Shown in pieces: positions 18,638 to 28,712 of a DNA stretch of 64,000 bases. The position numbers were made by a program, and so were the translations under genes. Under the pieces are notes generated by a model. The model had not been told where the DNA came from, did no database searches, and was given only the letters and a program-made list of their open reading frames with translations. Position 1 is the stretch's first letter, and each line of letters starts with the position of its first letter. The stretch is taken from assembly GCA_000317655.1 (NCBI GenBank), contig CP003940.1:2179547-2243546 (forward strand). Direction: 5' to 3'. The stretch comes from Cyanobacterium stanieri PCC 7202. GTDB taxonomy: Bacteria > Cyanobacteriota > Cyanobacteriia > Cyanobacteriales > Cyanobacteriaceae.

Positions 18638-19618
18638 ATGAATAGTTTACCTCCGATTTATTTCTATCTTCCCGAAAAAGATTGGCTAGATGATATGCCA
18701 AATATACCTGATGTTTATTGGGAAGAATTTGGTAGAGGAATCTACTGTTGGACTCTGCAAACATATTTATATTTGAAAGCAGATGGTTTTCCTTGTAAAT
18801 TAGTTAAAAACATACCTGATGAAGGAATCATAATTGCTCATAGAGATTCTTTTCCTTATGAATTAAGACCAAAAGAAAAACAACTACTAATTTGTATTAA
18901 ACCAGACCGTAATCCTCATCCTTATGCTCAACTTCACATTGTGCAAAATCCTCAAGATGCTAAGGTTTTAAAAAATAGTTACTATATTCCTTTATGGCGA
19001 CAGCCTGGATTGATTTCTCGTAAATTAGAAAGACATAATTTACTAGAAAATATTGCTTATTTTGGAATTAATTCTAATTTAGCACCTGAGTTAAAAGATC
19101 CTTCTTGGTCAAGAAAATTGGCTGAATTGGGTTTAAACTGGATTATAATGCCTCGAAACCGTTGGTATGATTATAGTGAAGTTGATGCTATTATTGCGGT
19201 GAGAAGTTTTGATCAACAGAGTTATATCGATAAACCAGCAACAAAACTTTATAATAGTTGGCACGCAGGAGTAATTCCTCTGTTGGGTCAAGAATCAGCT
19301 TTTCAGTCTGAACAAAAAACTGATTTAGACTACTTCGAAATAAGTTCGGTTGATGAGGCGATCGCAATCTTAAAACAGCTAAAAGATAATCCTAAATTAT
19401 GTCAACAGGTTAGAAAAAATGGGCAAAAACGGGCTTCAGAAACTTCTCCTGGAAATATTGTTAAACAATGGCGTTATTTTCTGACTAATATTGTTATACT
19501 TAAGTACATTGATTGGTGCAATACTTCTCGAGGTCAAAAACAATTCTATTTGCAAAGTTGTTACTTAAAAATCAAATTAAATGCTCTGTTAGACAAATTT
19601 AAAGAATTATTTTATTAG
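18638..19618 (+). CDS. glycosyltransferase-like protein
   Basis: A 326-residue protein without a signal peptide. The C-terminal half has the pattern of GT-B nucleotide-sugar domains: a stretch ending in KLYNSWHAGVIPLLGQESA, then a helix-rich tail (VDEAIAILKQLKDNPKLC) like the end of GT1-family enzymes. The exact family is unclear to me. It lies 3 bp after the sulfotransferase and 7 bp before the methyltransferase, so a role in the same glycan pathway is likely. Confidence 0.65.
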   Translation: MNSLPPIYFYLPEKDWLDDMPNIPDVYWEEFGRGIYCWTLQTYLYLKADGFPCKLVKNIPDEGIIIAHRDSFPYELRPKEKQLLICIKPDRNPHPYAQLHIVQNPQDAKVLKNSYYIPLWRQPGLISRKLERHNLLENIAYFGINSNLAPELKDPSWSRKLAELGLNWIIMPRNRWYDYSEVDAIIAVRSFDQQSYIDKPATKLYNSWHAGVIPLLGQESAFQSEQKTDLDYFEISSVDEAIAILKQLKDNPKLCQQVRKNGQKRASETSPGNIVKQWRYFLTNIVILKYIDWCNTSRGQKQFYLQSCYLKIKLNALLDKFKELFY

Positions 19619-19625
19619 AGTTAAA

Positions 19626-20525
19626 ATGAACACAACAAATAAACTGGCAAATAAAGTAAGTAATTTAATTCATTTAAAAAAAAATGATTGGCTTGTAATT
19701 GCTACTTTATCATTTTTCTTGACAGTTACACTCTTCATTGCATTAAGTCTACAAAATATTGAATTTTTGGATATTCTTCTAATAGAAATATTGGTTATAT
19801 TTGTATTCTGTGTCTTAATTCTAATACCCTTAGAAATATATCGTCGTATTGAAATCATACTTAATGAAAAATCTCAAGTAGATTCTCGAAAACGTGGCGA
19901 CATATATAGACAAACTCAGGCATTATTTTCAGTTTTTTCCGTATTAAATCCTGAAATTCCGCTACCAACAATGAGTGGGTGGACAGTTAATCCAGATTTT
20001 GCGAAAACTATTATGAATAACATTTTGATATCAAAACCATCTTTGGTTTTGGAAATGGGAAGCGGGGTATCTACTATAATAGCCGCTTATAGCTTAAAAA
20101 AATTAAATCAGGGAAAAATCATTTCTTTAGAACATAAGAGTGACTTTGTCGCACAAAGCAGAAAACAAATTAATGATCATGGATTACAAAATTTTGCCGA
20201 AATTATTCATGCTCCTCTCAAAAAGTGGCATGAAAATCAACAAGAATGGCTTTGGTATGACATTTCAAAAATAGAGAGTATTCAGTCTATTGATATAGTC
20301 ATTGTGGATGGTCCACCTCGTAAAATTCAAACAATGTCTCGGTATCCTGCTTTACCGATTTTATTTAACAAACTTACTAATAATTCAATTATTATTCTTG
20401 ATGATTTTAAAAGGAAAGATTTAAACAAAATGGTAGATTTATGGTTAAAAAAGTTTTCTAATTTTCAACTAGAAGTTGTTAATACAAAAAGTGGCTGTTT
20501 GATTTTAAGAAAAATAGCAAAATAA
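19626..20525 (+). CDS. membrane-anchored SAM-dependent methyltransferase
   Basis: A 299-residue protein with two N-terminal transmembrane helices (about residues 19-37 and 45-65), then a cytoplasmic class I methyltransferase domain. The SAM-binding glycine motif is LVLEMGSGVSTIIAAY. The acidic residue after strand 2 is in KIISLEHKS, and DIVIVDGPPRK forms the motif before the active site. This resembles Methyltransf_24 enzymes in glycan gene clusters. The acceptor is unknown. The membrane anchor suggests it works on a lipid-linked or exported glycan. Confidence 0.78.
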   Translation: MNTTNKLANKVSNLIHLKKNDWLVIATLSFFLTVTLFIALSLQNIEFLDILLIEILVIFVFCVLILIPLEIYRRIEIILNEKSQVDSRKRGDIYRQTQALFSVFSVLNPEIPLPTMSGWTVNPDFAKTIMNNILISKPSLVLEMGSGVSTIIAAYSLKKLNQGKIISLEHKSDFVAQSRKQINDHGLQNFAEIIHAPLKKWHENQQEWLWYDISKIESIQSIDIVIVDGPPRKIQTMSRYPALPILFNKLTNNSIIILDDFKRKDLNKMVDLWLKKFSNFQLEVVNTKSGCLILRKIAK

Positions 20526-20563
20526 TATTTCCATATTTTTTTATAAAAATAGATTTATATGTT

Positions 20564-21496
20564 ATGATAACTCGATATTTGTCGCAAATAAAATCATCTA
20601 AATTATTTCGAATATTTAAAATCCAATTTAGTAAATACTTTATTAGAAAAAAATTTTTCACAAACGATGAAGGTTTATCGCAATATAATTTTTATCTACC
20701 ATACGAAAATAATAAGAAAGGGGTTTCAGCATTTATTAGAATGAAAAATGAAGAGCAAAAAATTTACTATTGTCTTAAGTCTATTATTGATGTTTTTGAT
20801 GAAATTATTGTCATAGATAATCAAAGTTCTGATCATAGTCTTAAAATTGTGACTGATTTCAAACAAGAATATGACATAAATAATAAAATCAAGATCTTTA
20901 ACTATCCTTTTCGAGTCGCTCGATGTGGAGATGAAAATGAATCCACTCCCGAAAATTCAATTCATTCTCGTGCTTATTATGATAATTATGCCCTTTCACA
21001 ATGTTCCTTTAAATTTGCTTTTAGATGGGATGCAGATATGATTCTAAACAAAAACTTTCGCAGCGACTTTAAAACATTTTTACAATGGGTTAATCAAAAA
21101 GAATTAAAGGTATGGAAAGTTAAAGGGACAACAGTTTATAGGAATTTAAAGGGAGAATATTTTTTGGCAAATAGTCATACATATGGAGAAAGAAGACTTT
21201 ATCCCTGTAGTTATCTTAATAGATATTTTAAAGGTAAAAAATCGAAAAATCAGTACAGTTCAACACTAAAAACATCTCTACATAGTGATTTGTATCCCGA
21301 AGTTGCATTTTTTGAGCTTAAGTTTGCTGATGAAGATGAATTTTCCCATTGGAGTATAACTGATTTTAAAAAACTGGGGCGTAAAAGAAAAACTAAAGAA
21401 TGGGAAACTTTAAATTTAATCAAAACAGGAAATGTTTCAGGAAATGATAATTTAATTTTTTTACCTTCAACTTTTCTTATAGACCAAACCACTTAA
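20564..21496 (+). CDS. glycosyltransferase family 2 protein
   Basis: A 310-residue GT-A enzyme. It shows the family opening GVSAFIRMKNEEQKIYYCL, the nucleotide-binding IIVIDNQSSDHS, and the DxD-type metal site in FRWDADMIL. Unlike most GT2 enzymes it has a roughly 50-residue N-terminal extension rich in Lys and Phe. It is the last gene of the plus-strand glycan run, 38 bp after the methyltransferase. Substrate unknown. Confidence 0.85.
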   Translation: MITRYLSQIKSSKLFRIFKIQFSKYFIRKKFFTNDEGLSQYNFYLPYENNKKGVSAFIRMKNEEQKIYYCLKSIIDVFDEIIVIDNQSSDHSLKIVTDFKQEYDINNKIKIFNYPFRVARCGDENESTPENSIHSRAYYDNYALSQCSFKFAFRWDADMILNKNFRSDFKTFLQWVNQKELKVWKVKGTTVYRNLKGEYFLANSHTYGERRLYPCSYLNRYFKGKKSKNQYSSTLKTSLHSDLYPEVAFFELKFADEDEFSHWSITDFKKLGRKRKTKEWETLNLIKTGNVSGNDNLIFLPSTFLIDQTT

Positions 21497-21646
21497 ATGA
21501 TATGATAAGCTAAAAGTTTTTAGACAATTTTACAAATATATTTTTTATCATGTTATTTTTTTTATTTAAAGCATTCTTATTATGAGTTTGATAATCGAGC
21601 AAAGTTAAGCTTTTACTATTAAAGTTATTTATATTATCAATTATTA

Positions 21647-22247
21647 TCAATTATTATCAATCAAATCATAGTCTATAGAATAATACTCTCGAATTTCCTG
21701 TTTAAGAGTTTCTTCCATATCAACAGCTGTAATTTTCTTAGAAGATAGATTACTTTGAGGTAATTTTAAATTCTTAGTACCTAAGATATTTACGATAGGT
21801 ATTAAGTCTTCGAACAAAGTTTATTGCTTACATAAATAGTCTACCTTTATGTAGTCTTTATGACTATCAAAAAAATCTATGGTATTTTGGTTCGAGAATT
21901 TTAGTGACTTTATTTATTTTCCAAAAATTCTGAAAACTGATATTACCCGTATATTTATAGGGATTTTTTAATGTTTGCCGTGAACGATAATTATACCAAC
22001 TAATCACTCTTGATATAGAATCCCTTATAATTCCCTACTTGAAAAATTTATCTAAACTAAATTCTTGATTCTCAAAAATACAACCACATCTATCATATAC
22101 CTCTCGCATAGACATATGTTTACCTAAAGGACTTCTCACAATTTTAATGTCACCTATTTTACTTATTCCTGATGCTTTTATAGAAGAAGCACATTTAGGA
22201 TTTGCGATAAAAATAAATTTGTTAATTCCTGTATGCTTAATTAGCAT
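21647..22247 (-). pseudogene. sulfotransferase pseudogene (Sulfotransfer_2-like)
   Basis: The open N-terminal part (22247 to 22035) encodes a Sulfotransfer_2-like start, FIFIANPKCASS. It stops at a TAG at 22035-22037 (FFK stop GIIRD). The same frame then continues with RVISWYNYRSRQTLKNP and NISFQNFW, typical of the middle of these enzymes, to about 21870. After a frame change it resumes as FDSHKDYIKVDYLCKQ, stop, TLFEDLIPIVNILG. It ends near 21647 with EIREYYSIDYDLID, a normal sulfotransferase C-terminus. Thus there are at least two in-frame stops and one frameshift. It lies 12 bp downstream of another sulfotransferase gene. Confidence 0.85.
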
Positions 22248-22259
22248 CTTAATTATTTC

Positions 22260-23141
22260 CTAAGTTTGTTTATCCCATTCATAAGGTTTATTTAACTCGC
22301 CAGCAATTCGATTAAATATCTCAAGCTGTTCTGATGATAACTCATCTTTCCAGCGTAAATCTAATTTTAATTGTAAACCCATATTTTCATAATAATTTCC
22401 TTGACGTTTTTGGACTTGATCTAGAAGTACGTTAGTTTCTTGATTTCTATACTTTAATATCAATGATCTAGTACCAGTATTCCCTGCTACTAGATGATGA
22501 TCCTGTTTCCAATATTGAGCCATTTCTGGTATGAAATCAATTTGTAATAATTTACATAATTGTTGTAAAACTTCTTCATTTTGAGTAACAAATTTTTCAT
22601 AGGAAACCACCATTTTACGTTCTGATGGAAATTGATCAAAAAAATCGTTAGTTGCTCGAATTCTTTTCGCCCATTGATGACTGAATTCAGTCGCAGTTAA
22701 TCCAGGAGTAATTCTCAATTTAGAACTCATAACGGCTCTACCGTCACGAACCATATGAATCAAATAGTTTTCTATTTTTCCTGAAGTAAATTCTTGTGCT
22801 TGGTATCTTTCTTTTACCCAGTCAACTTCTTTACTCGAATCAATCAAGATGTTTTCATTAAGTTTACTAAAAATAGTGGAATAAGGGTTAAAAATATGTT
22901 CTTGATTAAAAATTTTCCTAATTTTCTTTTCTAAAACCAAAGGAACTAATGAGTTTAATCTAGTATTACCTAAAACGGAAGTGAGTTGGTTTAGTTCCTG
23001 TTCGTCAAATAATTGATTCCAAAATTCACAAGTGCCTTGACAAATACCACAAAGAGGTTTCCCTGTTTTATAGTAACGATATAATTTACTTAATTCCCCT
23101 AACGCAAAACAATCAGGATGACTGCCAAGAATTAGCATCAA
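22260..23141 (-). CDS. sulfotransferase with an N-terminal frameshift at an A9 tract
   Basis: The long open part covers most of a PAPS-dependent sulfotransferase, including the 3'-phosphate motif IHMVRDGRAVMSSKLR. It also has a cysteine pair in PLCGICQGTCEFW. The essential PAPS loop lies upstream of any in-frame ATG: the same frame reads IVSIIGSGRTGSTLLMLI from 23181 down to 23131. The obvious start ATG (23192-23194, MKK...) is separated from it by nine A residues. Ten or seven A residues would join them in frame. So the gene is a recent frameshift, a phase-variable gene or a sequencing error. A start at the TTG/ATG near 23141 would give a protein without its cofactor loop. Confidence 0.7.
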   Translation of the reverse strand: MMLILGSHPDCFALGELSKLYRYYKTGKPLCGICQGTCEFWNQLFDEQELNQLTSVLGNTRLNSLVPLVLEKKIRKIFNQEHIFNPYSTIFSKLNENILIDSSKEVDWVKERYQAQEFTSGKIENYLIHMVRDGRAVMSSKLRITPGLTATEFSHQWAKRIRATNDFFDQFPSERKMVVSYEKFVTQNEEVLQQLCKLLQIDFIPEMAQYWKQDHHLVAGNTGTRSLILKYRNQETNVLLDQVQKRQGNYYENMGLQLKLDLRWKDELSSEQLEIFNRIAGELNKPYEWDKQT

Positions 23142-23194
23142 TAATGTTGAGCCAGTCCGCCCGCTTCCAATAATCGAGACAATTTTTTTTTCAT
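23142..23194 (-). other. out-of-frame 5' segment of the sulfotransferase, A9 tract
   Basis: This segment holds the ATG (23192-23194), the A9 homopolymer (T9 on the + strand at 23183-23191) and the codons of the PAPS-binding loop GSGRTGSTLL. It belongs to the gene that follows on the minus strand. Confidence 0.75.
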
Positions 23195-23253
23195 GAATAT
23201 TACAAATTTGTTTAACAGTTTAATTTTGAAACTAATTAAGAGATATATTATGT

Positions 23254-24201
23254 CTATCTAACTTTTTTAATTCCGTCAAATATTGTTTGTGCTGTTTTAG
23301 CTATAGAATATCCAGTGACAAATTTACGGTATCCTTTTTCAGCAATTTTTTCAATTCTATCTCTATCATCTAATAATTGATCCAGTTTTTCATGAATGTT
23401 ATCAAGGTTAAAAGATATATAATCTTCACCATCAATTAAATCTGTATTTGGTAAAAGTTGTACATCATTGATAGAATCGTGGGAAAACATTAAAGACTTT
23501 GCATTAAGACTTTCCAAATGACGAAAACTCCCAGGTCCATGTCCGGGGGGACAAACTGAAATTAATACTCGTGACATATAGTTTTTGTAATTAGGATCTT
23601 TTGGAACAAATTTCGTGTCAATCAAATTGCTACCATGATAATCCTGTATTTTATTTAAAACAGCTTGTCTAATTTGACGACGATAGTTATCATTTTTACC
23701 CAAATTGACCCGATAAGATATGTCTATATCTCTGACCACAGATTTTGGAAATAGTTTAATAGGACCAAAATAATTATAAACTGGTGATTTTGGTCTAATT
23801 CCCATGGGATGAGTGGTGGGTAAAATAACGTTAAGGTCGGATAGGATTTTTTTGTGTGGTGCATTTTTAATTCTTGGTAGCTTTGTTCCTCTCAATCTAC
23901 TAAAACCATCTATGGCACCATGAGCATGACCATCAAAAAGAATTTTAGTTTTCGGGAACGCCAAAAATTTATCATCAGTTCTCACAATAGTTGAGAGGAT
24001 TCTTTTAAACTTATTAGTATCTTCTCCAGGATGAGTCGCATAAATAACCACATCATAGGAATCATGAGAAAAATCTAGGTAATCTAAAATATTAATTTCT
24101 CTGAATTTGATGAGTAGTCTTTTCCTTAAATAATTTAAGCAATAAACTACATAAGCAGTATTACAGGCATTATAATCTCTAACTAATAAGACTTTGATCA
24201 T
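23254..24201 (-). CDS. CgeB-like / glycosyltransferase family 1 domain protein
   Basis: A 315-residue protein whose C-terminal domain looks like the glycosyltransferase domain of CgeB-type proteins: VLISVCPPGHGPGSFRHLES, then GEDYISFNLDNIHEKLDQLL and a closing helix ending in a YSIAKTAQTIF-type stretch. The N-terminus MIKVLLVRDYNACNTAY starts a Rossmann-like domain. There is no signal peptide. It is transcribed with the minus-strand sulfotransferases (113 bp to the open frame, 60 bp to its ATG). A role in the same surface glycan is likely but its sugar is unknown. Confidence 0.65.
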   Translation of the reverse strand: MIKVLLVRDYNACNTAYVVYCLNYLRKRLLIKFREINILDYLDFSHDSYDVVIYATHPGEDTNKFKRILSTIVRTDDKFLAFPKTKILFDGHAHGAIDGFSRLRGTKLPRIKNAPHKKILSDLNVILPTTHPMGIRPKSPVYNYFGPIKLFPKSVVRDIDISYRVNLGKNDNYRRQIRQAVLNKIQDYHGSNLIDTKFVPKDPNYKNYMSRVLISVCPPGHGPGSFRHLESLNAKSLMFSHDSINDVQLLPNTDLIDGEDYISFNLDNIHEKLDQLLDDRDRIEKIAEKGYRKFVTGYSIAKTAQTIFDGIKKVR

Positions 24202-24286
24202 AATTGAAAATATCCATTGGTCAAAATGTATGTATTACTAAGTATATTAAATACAATGATTAATAAAATATCAATTAAATTAAAAT

Positions 24287-25309
24287 ATGTTGCATGTGAC
24301 CAAAGGTATTTATACGGTAGCCAATGATGTTGTTTTTGATCAATTAGTGGCGTGGCTCAATAGTGTAGAAGTTAACGTCGGTTCACAAATTCCTGTCTAT
24401 GTAATGGCTTATGACGATCGCACTTTAAGGGTAAAAGCAGAAATTGAGAAAAGAGAGAATGTTACTTTTATTGATGATAAGCAATTATTTAAGCCATGGG
24501 AAGATTTTTCTTATCGTGCATGGCAAGGACATCCTGATGCCTTAGAAATATGGAAATCAAAGGGTATAGAAGGGGTTAATCGTATTGGTATGAACCGAAG
24601 ATATTGTGCTTTTGATGAAAAAAGCCCTGCAGATAAATTCGTTTATTTTGATGCTGATGTACTGGTACTCAACTCACTGGATAAAATCTTTCAAAAACTA
24701 GAGCAAAATGACTTTGTTGTCTATGATTTTCAATATAAAGATCCATCTCATATTTATAATATAAATTCAGCTAAATTACATGATATTTTTCCTAAAAAAA
24801 GAATTGAATCAGAAATTTTTTGTGCAGGGTTTTACGGAGGGAAAAAAGGCTTATTTAATCCAAAGCAAAGAGACTTTATCATAGAAAAATTAAATCAAGG
24901 AGATGGGGAAATTTTATACTATCAAGCACCTAATCAATCTTTATTAAACTATATGAAAATGAAATTAAATATACCAGTATATAATTTTGCCCTTGAATTA
25001 CCACCCGAAGAAAAAACTGGAAATTCTGTAACATCATCTCATTTTGAATATAAAAATAATGTTTTATATGATAAAGGAGTTAGACTAACCTATCTACACT
25101 ATATTGGAGTGCCTTCTAGTGTTTTTACGAGGGTATGTGCGGGGGAAAACCTTGATTTTCCTTATAGAGATATTTTCTTGCATTATCGTTATTTACATGA
25201 ACCTGAAAAGATGCCAAAATTTGTGGGTAAACCAAAACCTTATAATCCTCCGCCAACTTTTATGGATAAAGTTTTGAGAAAGTTGGGGGTAAATACAAAA
25301 AAGGGATAA
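24287..25309 (+). CDS. GT-A type nucleotide-sugar transferase (Npun_R2821/Npun_R2823 family)
   Basis: A 340-residue protein with a GT-A fold. After MLHVTKGIYTVAND come the strand pattern QIPVYVMAYDD and a clear DxD site, FVYFDADVLVLNSLDKIF. Then come EIFCAGFYGGKKGLF and a His-rich C-terminal part (RLTYLHYIGVP). It matches the cyanobacterial family named after Npun_R2821/Npun_R2823, related to glycogenin-like transferases. Function is untested. It closes the accessory glycan island on the plus strand. Confidence 0.78.
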   Translation: MLHVTKGIYTVANDVVFDQLVAWLNSVEVNVGSQIPVYVMAYDDRTLRVKAEIEKRENVTFIDDKQLFKPWEDFSYRAWQGHPDALEIWKSKGIEGVNRIGMNRRYCAFDEKSPADKFVYFDADVLVLNSLDKIFQKLEQNDFVVYDFQYKDPSHIYNINSAKLHDIFPKKRIESEIFCAGFYGGKKGLFNPKQRDFIIEKLNQGDGEILYYQAPNQSLLNYMKMKLNIPVYNFALELPPEEKTGNSVTSSHFEYKNNVLYDKGVRLTYLHYIGVPSSVFTRVCAGENLDFPYRDIFLHYRYLHEPEKMPKFVGKPKPYNPPPTFMDKVLRKLGVNTKKG

Positions 25310-25322
25310 GTAATCTTTTGCT

Positions 25323-25730
25323 CTAACTCTTAGTTAGTTGTCGTGCTTCCTTAATCCAATGTTCTACAAGGGATATGGAAGGACAACAATCTTTTCTTTT
25401 GAGCATTGATACTTGTAAGCGTAAAATTTGACGGTGCAATTGTGGTGCGGAGACGGTGCTTAAATGCTTCAAAGATGGAATTCCTGCGTGTAGTAACAAA
25501 CCGCAATATTTGCCCCCAATACTCTCGGCACAGGCTAAATTAGATAAAGCAACCAATTTATTTATTAGTTTGATATTTAATCCTATCTGGTTGGCTAGTA
25601 ATTGTTTTTTGTTTGGGTTGGATGCTTTTTTAAGTAAGTCTATATTGGTATAAATTCCCTCTGATGCTAGTTGTTTTACTTCTAAGGGATGAATTCCCGG
25701 AAGATGGGCGATCGCAACGGAAAATGTCAT
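25323..25730 (-). CDS. DUF4332 domain protein
   Basis: A small soluble helical protein of about 135 residues, with the DUF4332 helix-hairpin-helix-like pattern: HPLEVKQLASEGIYTNIDLL and, later, LLLHAGIPSLKHLSTVS. I choose the ATG at 25730 (MTFSVAIAHLPGI). The frame stays open to 25790 but would add a hydrophobic, repeat-like leader not usual for the family. Some relatives are fused to RuvA-like or other DNA-associated domains. The function of the lone form is unknown. Confidence 0.7.
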   Translation of the reverse strand: MTFSVAIAHLPGIHPLEVKQLASEGIYTNIDLLKKASNPNKKQLLANQIGLNIKLINKLVALSNLACAESIGGKYCGLLLHAGIPSLKHLSTVSAPQLHRQILRLQVSMLKRKDCCPSISLVEHWIKEARQLTKS

Positions 25731-25874
25731 GGTGAAAAATAAAAAAATGATGGTAATGATTCCATTATCCAAGCTAACAAATAACATCAATAAAACACTT
25801 AATTAAGCAAATTTTAACTTATCATTGAGTAAACTACCTTCGTCTTTTTTATAAGTAAACCCTGTGACTGCTTC

Positions 25875-28712
25875 ATGGCTACTAAGAATAGATTTCCGTT
25901 GATTTTACAAAGGATTTGGTTGCACTGGACTCTAAAAACAAAGTTAGGTTTTTCTTTCGCCGCTTTGACATTTTTTATATCAATTATTTTTAGTTTGATT
26001 GTTGGTCAATGGGTTAGACACCAGGTGGAAGAAGATCAAACTTTTTTATTGCAACAAATTAATCGAGAATTATTAAACACATTTCAACAAGGGATGTTTG
26101 AGCGTTATAGAGACATCCAAAATATGACGGTGTTGTCGGAATTTCGCAGTGTGCAAAGAAATGATGAAGATCGACGATTACTAATTGATCAATTGCAGAC
26201 AAACTATGATAATTATGCTTGGATTGGTTTTGCTAATAATGAAGGAATTGTTGAAGTTAGTAGTCAGAGAATTTTGGAGGGAGCTAATGTTGCCACTCGT
26301 CCTTGGTTTGTGGAGGGTTTGCAATCATCTTTTGTGGGAGATGTCCATGAAGCCAAATTATTAGCCCAAATTTTACCTCCTCCCGAGGATGGAGAAGTAC
26401 TCAGATTTTTGGATATATCAGCTCCTGTGTATGATGAAAATGAGCAGTTAATCGGAGTTTTAGGAGCCCATTTAAGTTGGGAATGGGTTAAATCCATAGA
26501 GCGCACTCTGACTCGTACCATGGGGACTGATCAACAGATTCATATTCTGATTATTAATCGAGAGGGAGAAATTATCCTTAGTTCTCGTCAAAATAGAGCG
26601 AATAATCCAACTATTGACACTCAACCTTTTTTTGAGGAAACTGCTGAAAATGGCGAGTTAATTACCAAAAAAACTGATTTTAATAATAGTGAATATTTAG
26701 TAAGTTATGGAGTTGATCAAGGTTATTTAGACTATCCCGGATTGGGGTGGCGAGTGGTGGTAAAACAAGAAACTGCGATCGCCTTTAAACCCGCCTATAA
26801 TTTACAAATACAAATTTTATTATGGGGTTTAATCTTAGCAGGTATCTCCTCCGTCATTGGTTGGAAAATAGCCGATAAAATTACCAGTCCCCTATTGCAA
26901 TTAAGTAAACAAGCGAAAGATATTAGTAATGGCGATCGCAATACCTTAATCAAATCCTATCCGGGAGTAGATGCGATCGCAGTATTATCTACCAGTTTAG
27001 ATGAATTAGTCCATACCCTCATCGAACAAGAAACAAGCCTGAAACAAATTAATCAAGAATTAGAACGCAAAGTTAAACATCGTACCAGAGAATTAAAACA
27101 AGCCAAGGAAGTAGCCGAAAAAGCCAATAGGGCAAAAAGTGAGTTTTTATCCAACATGAGTCATGAATTGAGAACACCTCTTAATGCCATTATTGGTTTT
27201 GCTCAATTGATGGAAGATGATCAAAGTTTAAGTGTTGAAAATAAAGAAAACTTAAAAATTATCATCCGCAGTGGAGAACATTTATTATCTCTCATTAATG
27301 ATGTTTTAGATTTATCAAAAATTGAAGCAGGAAAAATAACCCTCAACGAAAACTCCTTTAATTTTCAAGATGTTCTCGCCTCCCTCAAATCCATGTTGCA
27401 AATGAAAGCAACAGAGAAAAACCTACGTTTAAATTTTGATCTCAACGATAATTTACCGAATCTGATTATTGCCGATGAAGGAAAATTAAGGCAAGTATTA
27501 TTAAATCTTCTTAGCAACTCTTTAAAATTTACCAAACACGGAGGCGTTACCCTCCATGTAGAATTAACACATCCCCATACCCTTCACTTTCGGGTAGAAG
27601 ATACGGGTATGGGTATTGCTCCTGATGAGCTAGGAAAACTATTTTCCAGTTTTTTTCAGTCCAAATCTGGCAGACAATCTCAGCAGGGTACAGGCTTAGG
27701 TTTAGTGATTTCCCAGAGATTTGTTCATTTGATGGGGGGACATATTGAAGTAGCTAGTAATCTTAATCAGGGAAGTATTTTTGATTTTACCATCAAGTTT
27801 AAACCCGTTGAATCTTCATTAAAAACTATTCAAGCCGTTGAAGAAAAACATCAACTATTACGTTTAGCCCCTGATCAATGGGTATATCGTATTTTGGTGG
27901 TAGATGATAACGAGATTAATCGTAAGTTGTTAACGAAGTTATTAATTCCCGTTGGTTTTCAAGTACGACAGGCAGAAGATGGTATAGAGGCGATCGCCCG
28001 TACTCAACATTGGTATCCCCACCTAATCTTAATGGATATTGGAATGCCTAATATGAACGGTTATGAAGCCACAAAAATCATTAAAAAGTGGAGTCATGAA
28101 AATAATCAAAAAATAATCATTATCGCCCTCACTGCCCATGCTTTGATGGAAGAAAGAGAGGAAATTTTGGCATCAGGTTGTGATGATGTTATTAGTAAGC
28201 CTTTTGCCCAAGATGTATTATTTGAAAAACTGAAACACTATCTGGAATTAGAATATGTTTACGAAACTCAAGAAGTAAATAGCTCCATCACCCTTATCAA
28301 CAAAGAAACCTTTATTCAATCAGAAAACCCTAAAAGTATTCTCATCGCCGAAGACAATCGAGTTAATCAAAAATTATTAAGCAATCTGATTAAAAGAATT
28401 GGTTATGATGCAGATATTGCCAACAATGGAGCAGAAGTTATCGAGGCTTTGGAGAAAAAGTCCTATGACTTAATTTTTATGGATATGGAAATGCCTGTTT
28501 TAGACGGGGTAGAAACCACCAGAAAAATTCATCAACAATGGGCAGGACAAAAAATTCCCTCTATCGTGGCAATGACTGCCAATGATGATGATGATAGTCG
28601 GGGTAGGTGTTTTGATGTGGGAATGAGTGACTATCTCACGAAACCCGTTAACCTCAAAAAACTCAGTCAAATCATTGAAAAATACTGCCCTTCTTTTACC
28701 ATTAATTCGTGA
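25875..28712 (+). CDS. hybrid sensor histidine kinase with two receiver domains
   Basis: A 945-residue membrane sensor. Order: TM1 (about 19-45), an extracytoplasmic Cache-type sensor domain (about 50-305), TM2 (about 312-333) and a HAMP linker (to about 385). Then come a coiled coil, HisKA with the phospho-accepting H430 ([14 protein letters not shown]), HATPase_c (about 535-650, with the G1/G2 boxes [12 protein letters not shown] and [12 protein letters not shown]), REC1 with D721 ([16 protein letters not shown]) and REC2 with D870 ([17 protein letters not shown]). All catalytic residues are present. No partner response regulator is adjacent. Its 3' end overlaps the convergent ppx gene by 11 bp. 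The signal is unknown. Confidence 0.93.
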   Translation: MATKNRFPLILQRIWLHWTLKTKLGFSFAALTFFISIIFSLIVGQWVRHQVEEDQTFLLQQINRELLNTFQQGMFERYRDIQNMTVLSEFRSVQRNDEDRRLLIDQLQTNYDNYAWIGFANNEGIVEVSSQRILEGANVATRPWFVEGLQSSFVGDVHEAKLLAQILPPPEDGEVLRFLDISAPVYDENEQLIGVLGAHLSWEWVKSIERTLTRTMGTDQQIHILIINREGEIILSSRQNRANNPTIDTQPFFEETAENGELITKKTDFNNSEYLVSYGVDQGYLDYPGLGWRVVVKQETAIAFKPAYNLQIQILLWGLILAGISSVIGWKIADKITSPLLQLSKQAKDISNGDRNTLIKSYPGVDAIAVLSTSLDELVHTLIEQETSLKQINQELERKVKHRTRELKQAKEVAEKANRAKSEFLSNMSHELRTPLNAIIGFAQLMEDDQSLSVENKENLKIIIRSGEHLLSLINDVLDLSKIEAGKITLNENSFNFQDVLASLKSMLQMKATEKNLRLNFDLNDNLPNLIIADEGKLRQVLLNLLSNSLKFTKHGGVTLHVELTHPHTLHFRVEDTGMGIAPDELGKLFSSFFQSKSGRQSQQGTGLGLVISQRFVHLMGGHIEVASNLNQGSIFDFTIKFKPVESSLKTIQAVEEKHQLLRLAPDQWVYRILVVDDNEINRKLLTKLLIPVGFQVRQAEDGIEAIARTQHWYPHLILMDIGMPNMNGYEATKIIKKWSHENNQKIIIIALTAHALMEEREEILASGCDDVISKPFAQDVLFEKLKHYLELEYVYETQEVNSSITLINKETFIQSENPKSILIAEDNRVNQKLLSNLIKRIGYDADIANNGAEVIEALEKKSYDLIFMDMEMPVLDGVETTRKIHQQWAGQKIPSIVAMTANDDDDSRGRCFDVGMSDYLTKPVNLKKLSQIIEKYCPSFTINS

